61,730 bases of DNA from positions 1 through 61,730 of the forward strand of contig JAADVB010000096.1 in NCBI GenBank assembly GCA_023334545.1. Reading direction: 5' to 3'. The notes under the pieces were generated by a model, which was not told where the DNA came from, ran no database searches, and was given only the letters and a program-made list of their open reading frames with translations. This DNA comes from Salisapilia sapeloensis (Eukaryota > Oomycota > Peronosporomycetes > Peronosporales > Salisapiliaceae). Position numbers and translations under genes: made by a program. This document shows positions 58,881-61,730 of the stretch, piece after piece (position 1 is the first letter of the stretch; every line of letters starts with the position of its first letter).

Positions 58881-61730
58881 TTGTATCAACTGTTGTAAGG
58901 CGTTAAAAAATTAAACAGACAGCATAATCAAAACACACAAATAACCTCGTAAGTAGACAAAGTTCGTTTCACGTCCTACCTAGGTTGTACCATCCAATCT
59001 ACATGCGACAGAAAAGCACCAAAACAACAATTTATACGCTTTACAACTGTCAGTTTTTTTTTAAAAATTGTAAAAGATACGACAGGCTGTCCCTCTAATT
59101 TTAAGACAACTAAATTGATCTCACAATTTTTTTTGTTGCGACAAGACATAGAAAACAAAGCATCCGCATATATATATACAAGCATAAAAATTAAAAAAAT
59201 ACTAATTTTATTTATTATTAAAAGTCTGGTAGTATTCCACAGCATGACACTAATTACTTTAGGCAGTAAAAAAGTTGTAAATGTAGACTCTAGTTTAAAA
59301 GTGAATAATAGCATATTCAGACAAATTTAAAAATGCAATGAAGAAACTCAACAAACTATTTAGCTGAAACAATGACGTTAAGGCATCACAAAGTACATTT
59401 TAAATGTGTTATTGCACATATAACGAAGTTCACAATCTTAAGAAATACCAAAATTAAAAGAACATAATCAAAGCATGCACAGTGGCTGTCATACATTATA
59501 AACATATATGAAAACATAGCCTGCATTAATAATTCTTTATCGTTGCTTTGTATAATGTTTAAATAACATGTAGATAAATTCTTTTAAAAAATCAATCAAA
59601 AAGATCATTACTTAAAAAATTTCCAAACAGATAAACAAAATAAATTTTTATGACTTTCTGGCTAGCTTGAAAAAACTTTTTTTGTTTTGATGTTTACTTA
59701 AATCGTTGAACGATAAATTTTATAAAGATTCTTTCACATAATATATATTAAAGTATACATAAACAAACAAAATGCCATATTAAATAAAATCTTTGTGTAG
59801 AATGCCAAAATGCTGTATATGTTTTTATTATCTTTTACAATGATAAAATTTTTTTAAAACACACGCGAAAGTTTGGATACTCAAAATTGCTTTATATAAA
59901 CAATGATTTAAATATAATAGTGTAGTTATATAAATACGAAAGATGAGTACACTCTGTTTAAGCTAGATTAGTTTAATTATTTATAGATTCATATTTTTTT
60001 TTTTACTTTGTTGATATTCATCAAGTACTAGCGAGCATTGTTATAATTCTAAACCTAAAAATTTTTGTTGTAACTAGGAAAAAGAATTCAAATAAAGTTG
60101 TTTTATAATCGTCTGATGATCATAAAAGTATTAGCCTAAAAATTGAACATTATTATGTATTAAATAAAGCATTAACTTATAAAAAATTCAGTCGTTTATA
60201 ATCTAGAGTACTAGCATCTGTTTTTTTATCGTAAACCCATCTAAAGCCTTTTATAGAATCGAAATAAAACTATAACAAAAAATTAATTTGTGCGGTAAAT
60301 CGTGTATGTTGTTGACACGTGTCCTAAATTTACATGTTTGTAATACTTTAATGTAAAGTTAGATAGAACAAATAAGTAAAGTTTTGATCTACTATTCAAT
60401 AGTTATCTTAAGAATGACATGTATAAGCTTTGCAACAAAAAAATTGTATTTGTTATAACGATTAAAAACGCTTTCTTTTATATTTGTTATCTGATACAAT
60501 TTAAAAAGTTTAAAATAATTTTCTAATCGCTTATAAGAATACGAATTATTTTATTATTTAAAGTTAATCTTAAATATAGCTTATTTTTGTTGGAAGAAAT
60601 CTAGATTAAATAGATATATAAGATACTTTTGAGTTAAAATTTTTTTTAAGACATAATGTAAGACAAATTCTGTAATAGCTTTATGAAACTGGTTTTATAT
60701 GTTTACATTTAAATTTGCTATGCGTTAAAGTTTTTTGTACGTTTTACTGAATATTTGACACATACAAAAAAGTAAAGAATTATAAAGTTAAGTAATTTAA
60801 ATATATGGTTTTATTTATATTAGGTTCGGTTTGGAATATGCAAATTGGTGTGTATGTCTTTCTTTTATCATTTTCACGTTAACGTGTATTTCTAGTCATT
60901 TTTTGTTACTTAATAACTGTTTATTATATAAGTCGTGTGTACAACTGTGTGTTTATCAAATTTAAATGTTTTTATCGATGTTTTATACGCCATTGAAACA
61001 TGTGCCTTTTATGTTGTTTTTAATAAAGGATGAAAGATGTAAGGTGTTTAACTTTAAACCTTTTGGTTGTATTAGGTCATTTGCAAGTGTTTAGAAAATC
61101 AAACTTTTTGTGTAAAATTAGTTTTATAGCAGCTCTTAATTTTTGATATGTTTTTATTTTATATTAGATTTGCTTGTATAATCTGCAAACGTTTTGCATT
61201 AAGCTTTTAATTTGAAGAAATATTCTATTTCAACAAAACTTATTTTAAACAAATGCAACTCATTTGTGTTTAGAAATACGATTTGCTACAAGTTGGCTAA
61301 AAATAGTTTCTGTATTAAAAAGTGCGTGGACGCTGTTGTAATTGAAATAGTTTTGCGATTTGTTTCTGTTTTGCACATATTCTATTATGTCTACAGTTAT
61401 TTTTACGCTATCTTGTATACGTATATAGACCCTTTTTTGTTATAATGTAATGATATGTAGCAGTTTACAATATTTCTCAGTATAGCATGGATACGTACGG
61501 TATATAAAAATAAGCTTTTGTCAACCCAAGTAGTGAGTTTAGCAACTAATCAAGACTTGTTAACATTATGTATTGTATTTAAAATGATGTTAAAGTCACC
61601 GAATTTGATTATGCTTTTGTTGGTACAAGCGGTAGTTTGTTTGAAAAATAAGGCTCTAAAGATACGATTTAAAGCAGTATGGTTGATTTCATCGCTTATA
61701 GTGTTAGATGTGTTAACGTTTGCCATAGAA
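58881..61730. other. Extremely A+T-rich block to window end
   Basis: From about 58.9 kb base composition changes abruptly to roughly 20-30% G+C in hand-counted lines and stays so to the end. Poly-A and poly-T runs and TATATA stretches are frequent. Frames inside (58976-59314 minus, 61212-61445 plus) are expected by chance in such DNA. No gene, tRNA or tandem unit is recognised. The plus strand is A-rich on the left and T-rich on the right of about 60.2 kb. Confidence 0.75.

Noticed and set aside
58976-59314. 112-codon frame in the A+T-rich block as a mitochondrial-type membrane protein
   Set aside because: Phe/Leu/Ile-rich frames arise by chance in such DNA; no match to cytochrome, ATPase or NADH dehydrogenase subunits was recognised.
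1-61730. RxLR, CRN or other host-targeted effector genes
   Set aside because: The only clear signal peptides belong to the receptor kinase and the mastigoneme-like protein, and neither shows RxLR-dEER or LxLFLAK-type motifs near the N terminus.
1-61730. CRISPR array, operons or Shine-Dalgarno sites
   Set aside because: Introns and eukaryotic domain content show nuclear eukaryotic DNA; no regularly spaced direct repeats were seen.

Overview
The window is nuclear DNA of a eukaryote, very probably an oomycete (stramenopile). The evidence is short GT-AG introns (mostly 47-65 bases), very dense gene packing with only 50-210 bases between many genes, a secreted EGF-type protein of the mastigoneme family (tripartite flagellar hairs are a stramenopile trait), a receptor-like kinase, a LYC1-type acetyltransferase pair, and two eukaryotic tRNA genes. 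The mastigoneme gene suggests a species that still makes motile zoospores. I cannot name the genus.

Layout. 0-17 kb: tail of an acidic protein, WDR55 homologue, receptor-like kinase, a docking-domain guanylate kinase, an eight-exon Acinus homologue, HEATR6, the ribosome-biogenesis GTPase NOG1 and a 1136-residue coiled-coil protein. 17-35 kb is looser: a two-copy dispersed repeat, a short coiled-coil gene, tRNA-Gln, two 5'-truncated LINE insertions, a BCS1-type AAA ATPase, decayed sequence with a large inverted repeat, a kelch protein, a FYVE-like/PI4-kinase fusion, a PH-domain protein and two tandem LYC1-like acetyltransferases. 34-56 kb is very compact: an unknown gene with an 18-base exon, mastigoneme-like protein, CCT-eta, LYR-like/ApaG protein, mitochondrial malic enzyme, OTU deubiquitinase, DPP8/9-type peptidase, a membrane protein, an ankyrin-PH-UIM-RING ligase, a zinc-knuckle protein, a leucine-rich-repeat protein, a METTL-type methyltransferase, a PTPMT1 phosphatase, tRNA-Ile and ketodihydrosphingosine reductase. 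From 55.7 kb genes stop, and from about 58.9 kb to the end the DNA becomes extremely A+T rich.

Functional themes. Most genes are housekeeping: ribosome and RNA biology (NOG1, WDR55, Acinus, zinc knuckle), proteostasis (CCT-eta, OTU enzyme, RING ligase, peptidase) and membrane lipids or mitochondria (PI4K, PTPMT1, KDSR, BCS1-like, malic enzyme). The OTU enzyme and the RING ligase both carry ubiquitin-interacting motifs and lie within 8 kb. Many genes sit in head-to-head pairs separated by 78-210 bases, which implies shared bidirectional promoters.

Exon models were assembled by eye from frame continuity, GT(GC)-AG borders and family conservation. They are predictions without transcript support.
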